Source: Marasmius tenuissimus
Taxonomy: Eukaryota > Basidiomycota > Agaricomycetes > Agaricales > Marasmiaceae
NCBI GenBank assembly: GCA_029532415.1
Contig: JAQOTA010000060.1
Coordinates: 682,001-746,000, forward strand
DNA length: 64,000 nt
Direction: 5' to 3'
The first letter of the stretch is position 1. Every line of letters starts with the position of its first letter. The position numbers and the translations under genes were made by a program. Under the pieces are notes generated by a model. It made no database searches, was not told the DNA's origin, and saw nothing but the letters and a program-made list of their open reading frames with translations. This document shows positions 1 through 11,117 of this stretch, piece after piece.

Positions 1-283
1 TTCGCGTATCCGCACAATAGGTTCAAGTTCAGTTGTCCCGTTCATTAGATAGCACGAGTTGTGGACAGAAGGGACAGAAGGGAAAAAGGATGAGATTACG
101 TCAGCAGAACGCACATAACAAGTCAACAAGCTACTCTTTGATAAAGTACTGTATCTGATATCAAGCAAAAAGGGGAAAAACCAGATGCTAGTTCGTCATA
201 AATGTAGATGTATACAGAACGGTAGCAATACAAGTCCGAATGAGATAGAACCGTAGATATAGATGAAAGGATAATGAGTGTTG

Positions 284-2271
284 TCAAGCATTATTATCAA
301 CGTTCGGGACAGGAGGGACATCGTCATGTTGACTACGACGATGTCGACGTCGCTGAATGGCTGACCGCACGTAGCGCGAGAACCGGCTACTCCGGCGCGG
401 ATTCGAAGTGCGTACAGCAACGGGTTGAGGAGGGTTGTCTTCCTCCATGTCCGAGTCCTCTGGGCCTTCTCCTGATAACATGTTTTCCAGAGCGAGGAAA
501 TCTGCAACGAACCAATGAGTGGACGTTCCAGTCATGCTGGTGAAGCACATACCATGGCGACAGATAGGGCAGGAGCTCGACAGCTCGAGCAGCCAGGGGT
601 CTACACACTGCTGGTGGAAACGATGTTTGCCTTCACAAGGAAGGACTCTAAGGTCGTCACCCTCCTCGAAATCTAAGATACAAATTGGACATGTCTCCCG
701 CCCAATCGCAGCAGGCACTACGTCCTCCCGGGACGAGCGGGCCTCATCTGGAGGCGGACGTCTAGTCGCGACATTAGAAGACGTCGAAGCCTCCGGGCTT
801 GAGGTTTCTTCGGGGCCCTCAGGTGCCACAGCACTTCGTGCAGTCGCCACAACCGGTGTCGTCTTATCGGCCGCAGTCTCTTTCTGCATGTCCTGGTCGT
901 GTTGAGTCTTGTGCGTCATCTCCAGAGCCGGATTATCCCCGCTATCCGTACTTTCTATATCCTTCCCGCTGGGTTGGGTATTGGGCGTCGAGCTGCCAAA
1001 CTTGACAACCGGGAAAGTGTCCAGAATGGCGCGCGTGAGCCCTCTGGCCCGGCTTTGCAACCCACTTTCTCCATATCCGTAGCGGGCGCGAGGTCCATAG
1101 CGCTCCGGATGCCGAATAGCACGTATCGCCTGGCCGTACGGGATAGCCATTAGTACGGAGATTACATGACCGACGAGACACACTTACCCCAGAAATGATG
1201 ACAATGCAGAACAGGGCCGAAACGCATCCTGTGATAGCGTACAGGACAATCCTGTTTACACGTTTCGGGTCGGTTCCTCGATGATTGAATGCGGCGAAGA
1301 CTCACATTGCCAATGCAGTGTTCTGGCGGCCATTTCTGTGTTCACCCCCAGTGTCCCCAGCCCCGCTTCCTATCGTATAGTTGGTCGCGTTTGTCGCATT
1401 GTAAGCTATAAGAGTGGCAAAGAGATAGCCAGGTGCCGTGGCATATCTGTTGTTGATAGAGTTGGCCACGACGGAAGACGATTCGTTCAAGCGAGTTGAA
1501 TTGTAGTTGCTGTACAGTGGGGTGAGTGATTCGTTGGTTGATCCGATTTGACCAAACTGATATTCGATGAGGCGAGAAGAGGTCAGACTTTGGGTTGAAA
1601 AAATGTCAAAGACCTGGTCGAAAGTGTGGGGGTCGGCGTATTCAGGGTTGATAACACAGGCAGACGAGTACAGGGAATAAAGCAGCTTTTGAGGTGTCAG
1701 GGGAGGAAAAAAAACAGCAATAAATGAGCAGAAGGCGTACAGCAGCGACAGCTCCTTTATCCCGGGCCAAAGTGAAAATGTCTACCACATCCGAAGCGTT
1801 CGTCGCATTATAATCGCACGAAACCAATGCTATCCAGGGTGTAGTAGCTGAAGCGTGGTGAGCACGATGCTTTCAGGTGGCAAGATCTAGACTCACTAGG
1901 ATTGGTATCGTTATTGACATAATTTTCTGAGAAATGAACCAGAGCACCCTATAGCAGCTGTGAGGAACCGAAAATCGAAGAGGGTGATGTAGGGTCTCAC
2001 CTGGCTCACTCCCTGGCTCCCATTCCCAACGAGCTCATAGGAAACAGTTTGTTGGTACGACCTGAGGCAATAAGTCTGCCATGAGTATGAGATACAGTGG
2101 TATATCTAGGAAGACTGACCCGTTCGGGAACCATTGGACATGGACCATCGATACATCGGTAACATTTGGACCTCCAGAACTGGTGGTGGTATCATTCGTT
2201 GGAGAGGCAGGTACGTAGGCCAAGGAATACTGGACGAGAAAAGCCAGGAGAACCAGAAGTAGGGATTTCAT
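284..2271 (-). CDS. Membrane-anchored RING-H2 E3 ubiquitin ligase
   Basis: Seen: the start at 2271 opens a clear signal peptide (MKSLLLVLLAFLVQYSLA) followed by a luminal region with N-glycosylation sequons (NDT, NVT, NGS). Exons continue through about 1.3-1.9 kb to a hydrophobic segment (VLYAITGCVSALFCIVII, about 1182-1262) and a cytosolic tail. The tail holds a RING-H2 finger at 555-691: CPIC, then C-x3-H-x2-H-x2-C, then CPIC, with the usual DPWL after the sixth ligand. The C-terminus is Ser/Arg-rich and ends NVDNNA. The order signal peptide, luminal domain, single TM, RING-H2 is that of PA-TM-RING and Tul1-like ligases of the endomembrane system, which ubiquitinate membrane cargo. I could not confirm a PA domain in the short luminal part, and the junctions near 1.9-2.1 kb are uncertain. 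The last exon (284 to about 1125) is the firmest part. Confidence 0.8.
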
Positions 2272-2717
2272 TCTTATCCTCCCAGGATCCGCGTAGGTGA
2301 AGGTGAGGGACCTCCCGAGAGGTGGAGATAAGTCACATGTGACGATCCGCGTCACTTTCTACCCTTCCAAATTTGAGTGAGGACCGAGTGCCTTTATTCG
2401 CAGCTCTGCCGCCTCCTTACGAGTTGAAGCATGTGGAAACGACGTCAGAGACCAGGTTATCTTCCAGTGCCAGTGTGGTCCGCGGGCCCGTAGCGGGCAT
2501 CAAAGTGCCTGCTGCCCAAGGAGATCTGTTCCTGGAAGCTGGAACCACTGAGGAGACGGGGAAAGGAACAAGTCGCGAAATCAAAGGGTATGTATTTAGA
2601 GGAGCAACTTTTACTTTCTATTCTAAGTATGTAAACCGGGGATCAAATGCTTATCACGGGTCAAGACGGTCAAGGCGGTCAAGGCGGTTGGGTGGATGGT
2701 GATTTAGTATAGTATTG

Positions 2718-4433
2718 CTAAAGCAGTGCTCCACAGGCGAAGAATGCGGGATTTCCGTTCTGCCAATCATACACGAGAGAGCCACGCAGGAAAGTTTTCT
2801 CAACGCGTCCCTGAAGTTTCAGCCCGACATACGGTGATACCTTATTCCTAAAGTTTAACGTTTTCTCGGAAACCTGGGAACGAGAAGATTTGCCCGCCGG
2901 TGGAGATCACAGTGAGATGCAACCACTCACCTCCGTCTCTGCATCTGGGTCCCAGAATATAATGTCCCCATCGTATCCCTGTGCCAATCTCCCTTTGGTG
3001 GTTTCCACACCCGCATGCTTAGCAGTATTCAGACTGGTCCATTTCACGATATCGCCAAGGGTGACACCACGCTTTCGTCCCTCCGTCCAAAGCAAGCTGA
3101 GCCCTATTCCAAGTGAACTTATCCCACCCCAAGCACCCATGATATCACCTTCGTCAAGCAGTTTCAATTCAGCAACGCATGGACTGTGGTCCGACACGAT
3201 GCAATCGATTACTCCCTCCTTCAACGCAGCCCACAGCTGATCACGGTTGTCTGTTTCCCGGATGGGAGGACAACATTTGAATTCTGGACGCCCGGAAGGA
3301 ATATCGTCGGAGGAAAGACACAAGTAGTGAAAGCATGTCTCGACGGTGAGATTCGCTCCCGAAGCTCTCGCAGCTCGGATTATTGGAAGAGCGGAAGCAG
3401 CCGAGAGGTGCACGATGTGGCATCGTAGCGACGGATAAGATTTCTGCAGTTTGGTAATGAGGGAAATCGCATTGAATTCCAGCTCCTGAGGTCGGGATTG
3501 AAGAAAGGTCTTGTACGAGCTGCGGTCGGAGCCAGCCTCAAGGGGATTAGGAGACGTTTCCAGCTCTGCATGGAACAGCAGGGTTGTAGAGGAAAGATCC
3601 TAGTGACAGTAGTCAAACATTGGTTATACAAATTTATATATACGAAGGGACCAACCTGAAGCAATTGCATTGATGACTGGAGGTCGCTTTCAGAGACGCA
3701 TGGAAATTCCTGCCGCATAGGATTTGTCAGTGCGGGCGCCTTACAACGAACATCACACCTAGATTGGTTGTGTGATAGGCGTTCCCGACTTACCTCAACC
3801 CCACTTTCAATAAGAAAACATTTGAAGCCTTTGACACCTGCTTCGACGAGAGGTTTGAGGTGACTCTAGGAGGTATGAAAAGTAATATGAGTCAGCCACA
3901 GGCTATCACAGTCTCAAACACTCATCACGACACAGCAACTTGCTAGCTGACCTCGTTGCCTGGAATGACACCTCCCCAGAATGCCACGTCACAGAAACAT
4001 TGCCCCTTGGCGGCTTCGCGCTTGATCTCGAGGTTTGCCACAGTAACGGTCGGGGGAATTGAATTGAGCGGCATGTCCACGACGGTGGTTATGCCTCCTG
4101 AAACAGCAGCCCTAGTCCCAGTCCAAAACCCCTCCCATTCGGTACGACCAGGCTCGTTCAAATGAACATGCGCGCTAAAACAAGTTTCAGGGTCGGTACG
4201 TAGAAGCACAGGCAAGAGGCACAGTACTCGACAAGACCAGGCAAGATAACCTTGGATCCGGCATCGATCCACTGCGCATCGGAGGGAAAAGAAGGGTCAG
4301 TTTTAGAGAACGAGCCAGGGCGAACTTCCGTTATTCTCCCGGATGCTGAATCAATAACGATCGCGGCTGGGTGGAGGCCTTCTTGGCCAGAGAGCAAAAC
4401 TTGAGATCCGACAAAAATGATGTGGGGTGACAT
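2718..4433 (-). CDS. Allantoinase
   Basis: Cyclic amidohydrolase opening allantoin to allantoate in purine (ureide) catabolism. Start ATG at 4433 ([16 protein letters not shown]). The N-terminal exon ends VILPGLV, and an intron splits the Asp codon of the metal-binding motif, giving [17 protein letters not shown] after splicing. Next come the [15 protein letters not shown] segment, [12 protein letters not shown], the ETCFHYLCL and KCCPPIRE motifs, and [10 protein letters not shown], all typical of allantoinase rather than dihydroorotase or dihydropyrimidinase. An intron after the DPDAETEV exon leads to a last exon ([17 protein letters not shown] to FFACGALL) with the stop at 2718. No other ureide-pathway gene lies beside it. 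The middle junctions (3.7-3.95 kb) were not all resolved. Confidence 0.93.
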
Positions 4434-5172
4434 TAGAATTGCAGTGTTCACCTTTTTGCATCGGTGTGAGTAATTAAAGTCGAATCGGAGCGGGGAAGAT
4501 AACACACTAGTGGCTCAGGAGTGAGGACGCTTGGTGGGTCAAGAACGGAGGATGGAGGACAAGGCGCTCAATTAGCTGAGTGTGAATAAGGTAAATTTTC
4601 AAATTCTACAACTTGATCCCGACTAAGGGCTATGACCGGCACTTAGGCGCTCGTAGCTCAAGCATGGACCCTCACCATCACCATCACAATTCACTAACAC
4701 TTTGCAGCAGGTCGAACTTTCTCTCACACTGTCAAGTGGGACTCGTCAGGGCCTTTTCCCATCTATAGTGTCTTACGAAGCGCGTCGCTTCGCCAAGTCG
4801 GGATTCATATCAACATTTAGTACATATTCACGCTGACAGACAGTCATCGCCCTTTCCGGAATTCCGCCATGGGGGATCGCATAATATCTCCATGATTTTC
4901 TGCGCATTGTTGAGATGTCGGTTGATGTCCGCCATCAGTCTGTTCATTCCTCTTCACCCGGATGGGATCTGGATCTGGCCGGCCATTTTCGGCCCACTGC
5001 TAAGTTGTTGTTTCCCTGTGATGGTTTCGATGAAATCCAATTTGGGCACCGCATCCATACGGTATCGACGTACACTATAAGTACACATGAGTCCCCGACG
5101 CATCTTTTTCATCCCTTGTCTCGCCAAAGGACCTCTCTCTCCCTCTCCCGCCCGGTTACGTCCCACGAAAAC

Positions 5173-5815
5173 ATGTCCTCTCAAGGATTACAGAACCTAT
5201 TTGCTACAAGAGAAGAGCCGGACTTTCTCTCAAAGCCTCCATCTCCTCGTCGTCTGCCGTCTGTCCCACGTGAAAGACCCATGTCATATTCAAGACCCCT
5301 TCCTCCTGTTCCCCGAACCCTCTCTTGCAAGCACTGTCGCTGCAAAGTCACCTCTATCAGTTTCCTGTTGCCTCTCGAAGCCGTGCGTTGTCTTCATCAA
5401 GCTCCCCTCCGCTTTGCTTACCTTTCGACGCGTTAAATAGATTCCTCCCAACTCCCGTGCTTTCAGAGGGTTTTCTGGGAAGGCCTCGCTCTTCACCGAG
5501 ATGTATGTTCCTTCCCCTGTGCCTTCCATTTCGCGTTTTCTGATATTCCCTCTCGCTCGGATCAGACATCACGTCCGTCTCTCAACTCCGAAAGTGAGAT
5601 TGATGGCGACAGGTGCACACACCATGCAAGAGATCACTTGCCTGAGCTGTTCCAGCTATCTCGGCTGGAAAATCAACCGTGCTCACGACCGATCTGAACA
5701 ATGGAAGGAGGGACATTATCTCCTCGAGCTTGAGAACCTGTTTGCTGAAATGGCTCCTCGGAGACGCGATAGCAGCGACAGTGTTACCTCGGATTCGGAT
5801 GATAGCAGTTGCTGA
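5173..5815 (+). CDS. Yippee-like zinc-binding protein
   Basis: Three exons were resolved: 5173-5382, 5441-5502 and 5566-5815, giving 173 aa. Introns are 58 and 63 nt. After a Pro/Arg-rich, probably disordered N-terminus comes the Yippee fold with two CxxC zinc knuckles. The first is CKHC at residues 52-55 and the second is CLSC at 116-119, about 60 residues apart. Between them are the family's AFRG-SGKASLF and RLMATGAHTMQEI segments, and after them SYLGWKINRAHDRSEQWKEG and LELENLFAE. The tail is Ser/Asp-rich. Yippee proteins share the Mis18/cereblon/RIG-I C-terminal zinc fold. Their molecular role in fungi is poorly defined. Confidence 0.88.
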
Positions 5816-6763
5816 GCAGCTGTGATCTACTTATGACTCTTTCCCGTGATGACTCTCATAGACGATTTCGACATGCATTTGATGGACGACAACACAAAGC
5901 TTTGTAACAGTAGCATGTATTTCTAGGTTCTGCCGTGTCTTTCCCTTCGTTCTCTTCGTTTTCTCGACTGGCACTGGTTCATTTACTCTAAATTATCACT
6001 CTTTTTTTCTTGCAGCATGAGCTGTACAGGGTCGCTCATTCTTCGTACAGTATATATGTCGACGCGTCACTCCGTACACTGGGGAGTATGTACATGACTA
6101 TTGACTTATTTTTACATCTATTTATCAGGGCGTCGAGAAGAGACTGGGATCAATCATATCATATCATTAATGCGGGCTAAACCAGTATGCGGTATCGCGA
6201 GGTCATATTTTGTCGGACAGAGAAGGATCTGTGATGGACTACGCAATTGAAGAAGATCACAGGCTCTCATCGACAGATATCTAGCTACCCGGCATGGTAC
6301 CCCCACCCCGGGAAGGGGGTCGTCGCCACTGATTCGGACTTGAAGATGTCGATGGGTGTACCCGTTGTCAGGTCGCCACCGAGGGAAATATATGGACTTC
6401 AAGACTTCAGAGGAAATTAGCATTGCCGAAGTCAATACAACCAATTCCAGCTCTCATTCAATGGACGTATTGTGATAGATCCCGTCCGAGTGACCAACAG
6501 TAAGTTGTACACTGACAGCGACTCGTCCTCGGTAGACTGATGGTACACCGGTATAGCGGTCTTGGGGCCTTATATCGGATAAGCTTCCCGAGAGAGATAC
6601 CAGCGAGTGAGGGAGTGAGAACAGTGAGCAAAGGGCCATAATGCATGTTGAGGTAACCTCCGAGTCGAACCTTTGAGGTTCGATCCCGGCGGCACGGGCC
6701 GGGAACTGCCAGATGTGCTGTCGAGCGGCAAATTGGCTTGAAATTGTCCTCCATGCATGCACG
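5816..6763. other. Intergenic stretch, no supported gene
   Basis: Only short overlapping open frames are seen, without recognisable domains. The 5' part is presumably the 3' UTR of the Yippee gene and the 3' part the promoter/5' UTR of the TBC gene. A perfect short inverted repeat lies at 6665-6683. Confidence 0.5.
6665..6683. repeat. Perfect 8-bp inverted repeat, 3-nt loop
   Basis: TCGAACCT-TTG-AGGTTCGA, about 80 bp upstream of the TBC protein start codon and probably in its promoter or 5' UTR. It could be a palindromic factor-binding site or an mRNA hairpin. There is no direct evidence of function. Confidence 0.6.
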
Positions 6764-9222
6764 ATGTCTGCTGATGAACCAACAAAGTCTCCCTCCATCT
6801 CGACATCGGAGGTGAAAACCCCACTCGACTTGGACTCTCTTCTATCACCTCAAGCGAGTACCTCAACTTTCCCGGTATCACCAAGGGCATCTGTGGCAGA
6901 ATCTGAAGTTGCACTTGACGATGTTGCGCTCGATGACGAGGCGCAATTCTCGTCGGTTGAGCTTTCAACTCGCGAAAGCTTGGTCAAGGACACGCCCTCC
7001 AACGGCCACGAGCGAAGTTTGAGCTCTTCCTCGACAACAGCGATACTGGAAGAACCGCGACACCAAAAGTCTGCTTCTATTTCTACAATACGATCTGGTG
7101 GACGTGGCTCCGAACGCATATCGCTCCTCATCAATCGTGATGATGGACTGAAGAGAGGCAGTGTTGAAGGACAGCACAAATTACAGGAAGAATTTTCGCG
7201 TCTGGAGAAGGAACAACGAGAAGAAGTAGACCAGGAAGACCACGTTGTCGTAAAGTCGATTGACTGGGGTACGAACCTTGTTTTCATACTTGGGCCTTCC
7301 GTTTATTCCGTTTATTGATGATCTGTTGTAGATTTCTGGGGGGATGTCATGTCTGGTATTTATGTTCACTGCTTTCAGCCGATGAGAAATATCACAGATC
7401 GTTCGGCCACCAGATTATCCAAAATTCGCAGAGGAGCGCTCAGAAGAGCTAGCACAGGCGATAACGAAAGGGATTCCGGATACGCTAAGAGGAATGATGT
7501 GGCAATTAATGTACGTTGTGCGGTCCCGACGCGCTTCGTCTCTGTCGCTCATAGGAGTAGGGCTGCATCGAAAGATGTTGAACTGGAAAGCAAGTACCTC
7601 AAACTTCTCAAGGAGACGAGTCCGCACGATAAAGCGATACTGAGGGATCTCGGAAGGTGCGCTCTGACTCAAACTCCGTTTGGATCGACCTCAGCGCATT
7701 TCCGTATCAGAACGTTTCCACATCATGATTACTTTACCGATGGCCAAGGCATAGGGCAGGAGAACCTGTACAATGTTCTCAAGGCTTATTCGCTGTGTGT
7801 AGTCCCATCAGCGTTTGCTTCCGTTGATGTTGATCTCAAAGCGCAGGTACGACCCCCAAGTAGGCTATTGCCAGGGGCTGCCATTCGTTGTGGCCATCTT
7901 ATTACTGAATGTGGGACCCAATGTGACTCGGTTGATCATCGTTCTGACGATCCTCAGATGCCGGACGAAGAAGCCTTTTCATTACTTGTTCGTCTGATGG
8001 AAGTCTACGACCTTCGGGGACACTTTTTACCAGAGATGCCGAAACTTCAGCTGCGGCTGGTGAGTTGGTCCTTGAATAGCTTTCACCTGCGCGTGTTTAC
8101 TTTGCGAACAGTTCCAGGTATGGAATATTACGCGCCTCTAAACCCCAACCATTAACATCGGCATAGTTTGATCGTTTGATTGAGGAACTCCTCCCAGTGC
8201 TCCATGTGCACTTCCTCCGACAGGGGATTAAATCCAGCATGTTTTGTTCGCAGTGGTTCCTTACCATGTTCAGCTACCGGTCTGTTCGGCATTCCATCTC
8301 GAGTCGATTGCACGACTGAGATTTGACAGCTTCCCGCTAGAAATTGTTTTCAGGATCTATGACAGTTGCCTGGCAAATGGTATTGAAGCTATGTTTGGTT
8401 TTAGTATTGCGTTGCTCCACAAGAACGAGGAAACCCTTCTTGGACTCAAGTTTGACGAGATATTATCATTTTTGAACACCAAGCTGTTCGACAGGTATAA
8501 GGTAAGCTAATTGTGACTGTTGGCGTCAGCCAGTAGGTAGTGACATACTCCGTTTCCGCAGGTTGCGTCTGGAGACGAGACAGCTGTGGAAGAAAAACCA
8601 AGATATCGAGTCGACGAGTTCGTCAACGACGCAGTGTCACTTCGCATTACTCCCTTTATGCTTGACAACTACAGTCATGAGTACGACGACATGATGGTAA
8701 GTAGATCGGAAGTCCAGGCCATACATGACTATCCACTAAACTTTCGATTGATAGCGCGAGAAGAATAAACATGCCACTGAGATTGATGAGTTGATGTCGA
8801 GCAACCGGTCCCTCTCTGCACATGTGTAGGTCTTTTCTCCGTGTTGGCCGATGAGATGCTGATTGTTTGAGCTTTAGCAAAACCCTTGAGGCCAGTCAAG
8901 CTCAGTTGAACGCTGAGCACGTCGAAGTCTTGGTAGGGCGTCAGATCCTGGGGTGGTTGAACAAAGGACGCTGATTATCACACAGAACGAGTTAGTAAAA
9001 TGCCGCCTGCGAAACGAGGAACTGGAATCAGAGCTCGTCCGATATAAACTTCTGTGCGTTAATCTAGTTCTGGCCTCGCTAACCTTATATATAACTGGCA
9101 CGATATTCAGGTACGCTGAAGCTATGCATGAAAACGAGGACGCACAATCTTCGCATCGAATATCCTTAAATCAAATGCTTAGTGGCTTCAAAAGAGGCAG
9201 CAATAGCTCCAAGGGTTCATGA
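6764..9222 (+). CDS. TBC-domain Rab GTPase-activating protein (Gyp5/EVI5 type)
   Basis: Start ATG at 6764 (MSADEPTKSPSIS). The first exon codes for a Ser-rich disordered N-terminus ending VKSIDW. After a short DFWGDVMS exon, intron 7356-7413 joins to DYPKFAEERSEELAQAITKG. All three TBC signatures follow: RGMMWQLM, then AILRDLGRTFPHHDYF containing the IxxDxxR arginine finger, then YDPQVGYCQGLPFVVAILLL containing the glutamine finger. The domain runs on through MPEEEAF, FLRQGI-SSMFCSQWFLTMFSY, FPLEIVFRIYD and GFSIALLHKNEETLLGL. The last exons code for a coiled coil (TQNELVKCRLRNEELESELV) as in Gyp5/Gyl1 and EVI5. The final intron splits the codon before YAEAMHENED, and the stop is at 9222. It should stimulate GTP hydrolysis on a Rab of the secretory or endocytic route; the substrate cannot be told from sequence. 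Confidence 0.9.
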
Positions 9223-9674
9223 TCATGGCGCCGGGCGAAAATCCTTAGAATGAATTTGTGCATTGCATTTCGGTCGTATCTGCTACGCTTCTAGAGTCCT
9301 TTGATGTACCTTGTATCTGGCTATCTTCGATGTTCTTTTCTGCAACTATACTTGTGGGTACCTGTGTATACCAAATACCTCACGTCTTTCCCCGAATCTT
9401 CCCTCCAGCTTTACCACACCCTCCCAAACTTACTGTATACATGAACAAGTCTGGAGTACTGTCAACATCGATATCAATCATCCTTCCACCTAATCTTCAG
9501 CCACCGACACTAACTCGGTCCCTCTTCGAACTCAAAGATAATGGTGCGATCCACTCTGATCCACTGCCCTCCGGCGAATGAGCTAGTCGATCCAAGGCCG
9601 CCAATGACAGTTTGACTTTTGGGCGATATCCTTCCATTCCCCGTTTCGCCCGGGCCATCTCCTATCTTCCATAT
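9223..9674. other. Intergenic stretch, no supported gene
   Basis: This is downstream of the TBC gene stop. A pyrimidine-rich 107-codon open frame (9258-9581) has no recognisable motif. It is likely 3' UTR and spacer. Confidence 0.5.
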
Positions 9675-10860
9675 CTAGTGAAAAGGAAGGGTCATGAATT
9701 CATTAGCAAGGCGGTGGACACGGCCAGGAGAGCACACAACTTGGCAGTTGTATTCAAGCGTCCCTTTATGTGAGATGCTCAGTACTGTCCTGAATCCTGA
9801 CTCCTGGTTTGAGGGCATTAGCCAATGTATGTCGGACGTGATGTCGCTGTGAATTTTCTTGCCCTTCTGGGGTATTGAGGATGTCGATAGGTTCAAATCT
9901 ATTCACCGGGACCTGCCCCTGTCCGAAACCTCGGGACGATTCAAAACTCGTCGCAAATTCAACCAGGTCTTCCCGCGAATCACCCAACACCAAGAAGTTC
10001 CCTTGAGTTGTGCCCCACCACAATGCTGGGAAGTGAGTTTGCGGCTAGTAACTGAACCGAAGTCGTCGAAAGTTAAACTGAGCGATGAGCATCCACTGGG
10101 CCGTGACTCCGACATGTAGTAGTATGCGAGTAGGACCAACTCGGCTGGGTCTCTTGCGATTGGTGAGTCGCAATCAGTGTCCACCGTGTCTCCTGGTCCA
10201 AAGGGTGAGTGAATTGTATTTGTCCACTCAAAACTATCGCTGAGCGTGTTCTCTCGACAATCGTGAGGGGAATAAAACGGAGTCCGACATGAGACGAGTA
10301 CATCCACTCTTGGTTGTACGAGGGACGCTACAACCAATATACCGGTAAGTGGATCAGACACCCTCGGTAGCTTGAAGCGTTGATCCAGACCTCGTATCTG
10401 TGTATATATTCAAGGTAATGTATTGCATCCCCGCCACTACTGAGATGCTAGCGGGGCGTGTGAACTTGAAACCATCAGCAGGGACGCTCTTGAGGGTACA
10501 CGGGATTCAGAGAGGCAAGGATACTCACAAGAAACCTCAGGGGTGCTTCGTTCCAAATTGAAGGGGAAGCCGGATGCAATGAAGACCTCGTTGCCTTCGC
10601 TCGTCTTCGACGTGTTGCGTCGGGCTCCACGGTGGGCTCTGGTAGCCCAACTTGAAGGACTGCGCGATTGGCATAGACTACATCTTCCCAGGTTCGGAGC
10701 CTTTGGTATGTGCCTGCTGCAGTATGGCCCGGTCCCTGGCCATGGGTGCTTCCCAGCCCTGCTTCGTGTTTCAGCGCTCAGCGCTCATCCCGCTGTGTCC
10801 GAGACTCCGGAAGGACTTAGTTGTAGATCATGGCGGATTGGAGTGTCTTTATGTTGAGTT
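9675..10860 (-). other. Possible unrecognised gene or gene relic
   Basis: The minus strand carries several short open segments with protein-like composition and plausible small-intron signals between them. The most convincing is the 3' piece, ending LEYNCQVVCSPGRVH and then LANEFMTLPFH, with a stop at 9675. It can be joined to an upstream WWGTTQGNFLVLGDSREDL segment across an intron beginning GTGAAT near 9915 and ending CCCCAG. Further upstream (10.1-10.86 kb) no single frame stays convincing and no start could be chosen. I recognise no domain. It could be a diverged lineage-specific gene or a decaying pseudogene. Confidence 0.25.
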
Positions 10861-11117
10861 GTCTAGAAGTGTTCAACATTACTTAGCTGATTAGCCATAT
10901 TCAATCCTTGTTGATCGTGTCGGGGATGAATTGGAAGAGGCGCGGAACTAATGGCAGAAGAATTGCGTGTTTGGACGTTGGCTATGTCAAGGCTTTTGCG
11001 TCAAATCGGGGGGAGGGGGATCATCAGACGGGACTGTAGATCTTTCTCGGTTGAGCTCCATTGGCACGGTGATTAGCGAAAAGGTCAACTATGGGATATG
11101 TCCTTGTAAACAAGATC

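Noticed and set aside
2373..2702. 109-codon plus-strand frame upstream of the RING gene, with a 9-bp tandem repeat (GGTCAAGRC x3 at about 2659-2685).
   Set aside because: No recognisable domain, weak composition, and it lies between two minus-strand genes; likely chance. The repeat is too short to call an element.
6670..6700. GGTTCGATCCC string resembling a tRNA T-arm.
   Set aside because: The flanks cannot form the T-stem, acceptor stem or anticodon arm; it is part of the palindrome at 6665-6683.
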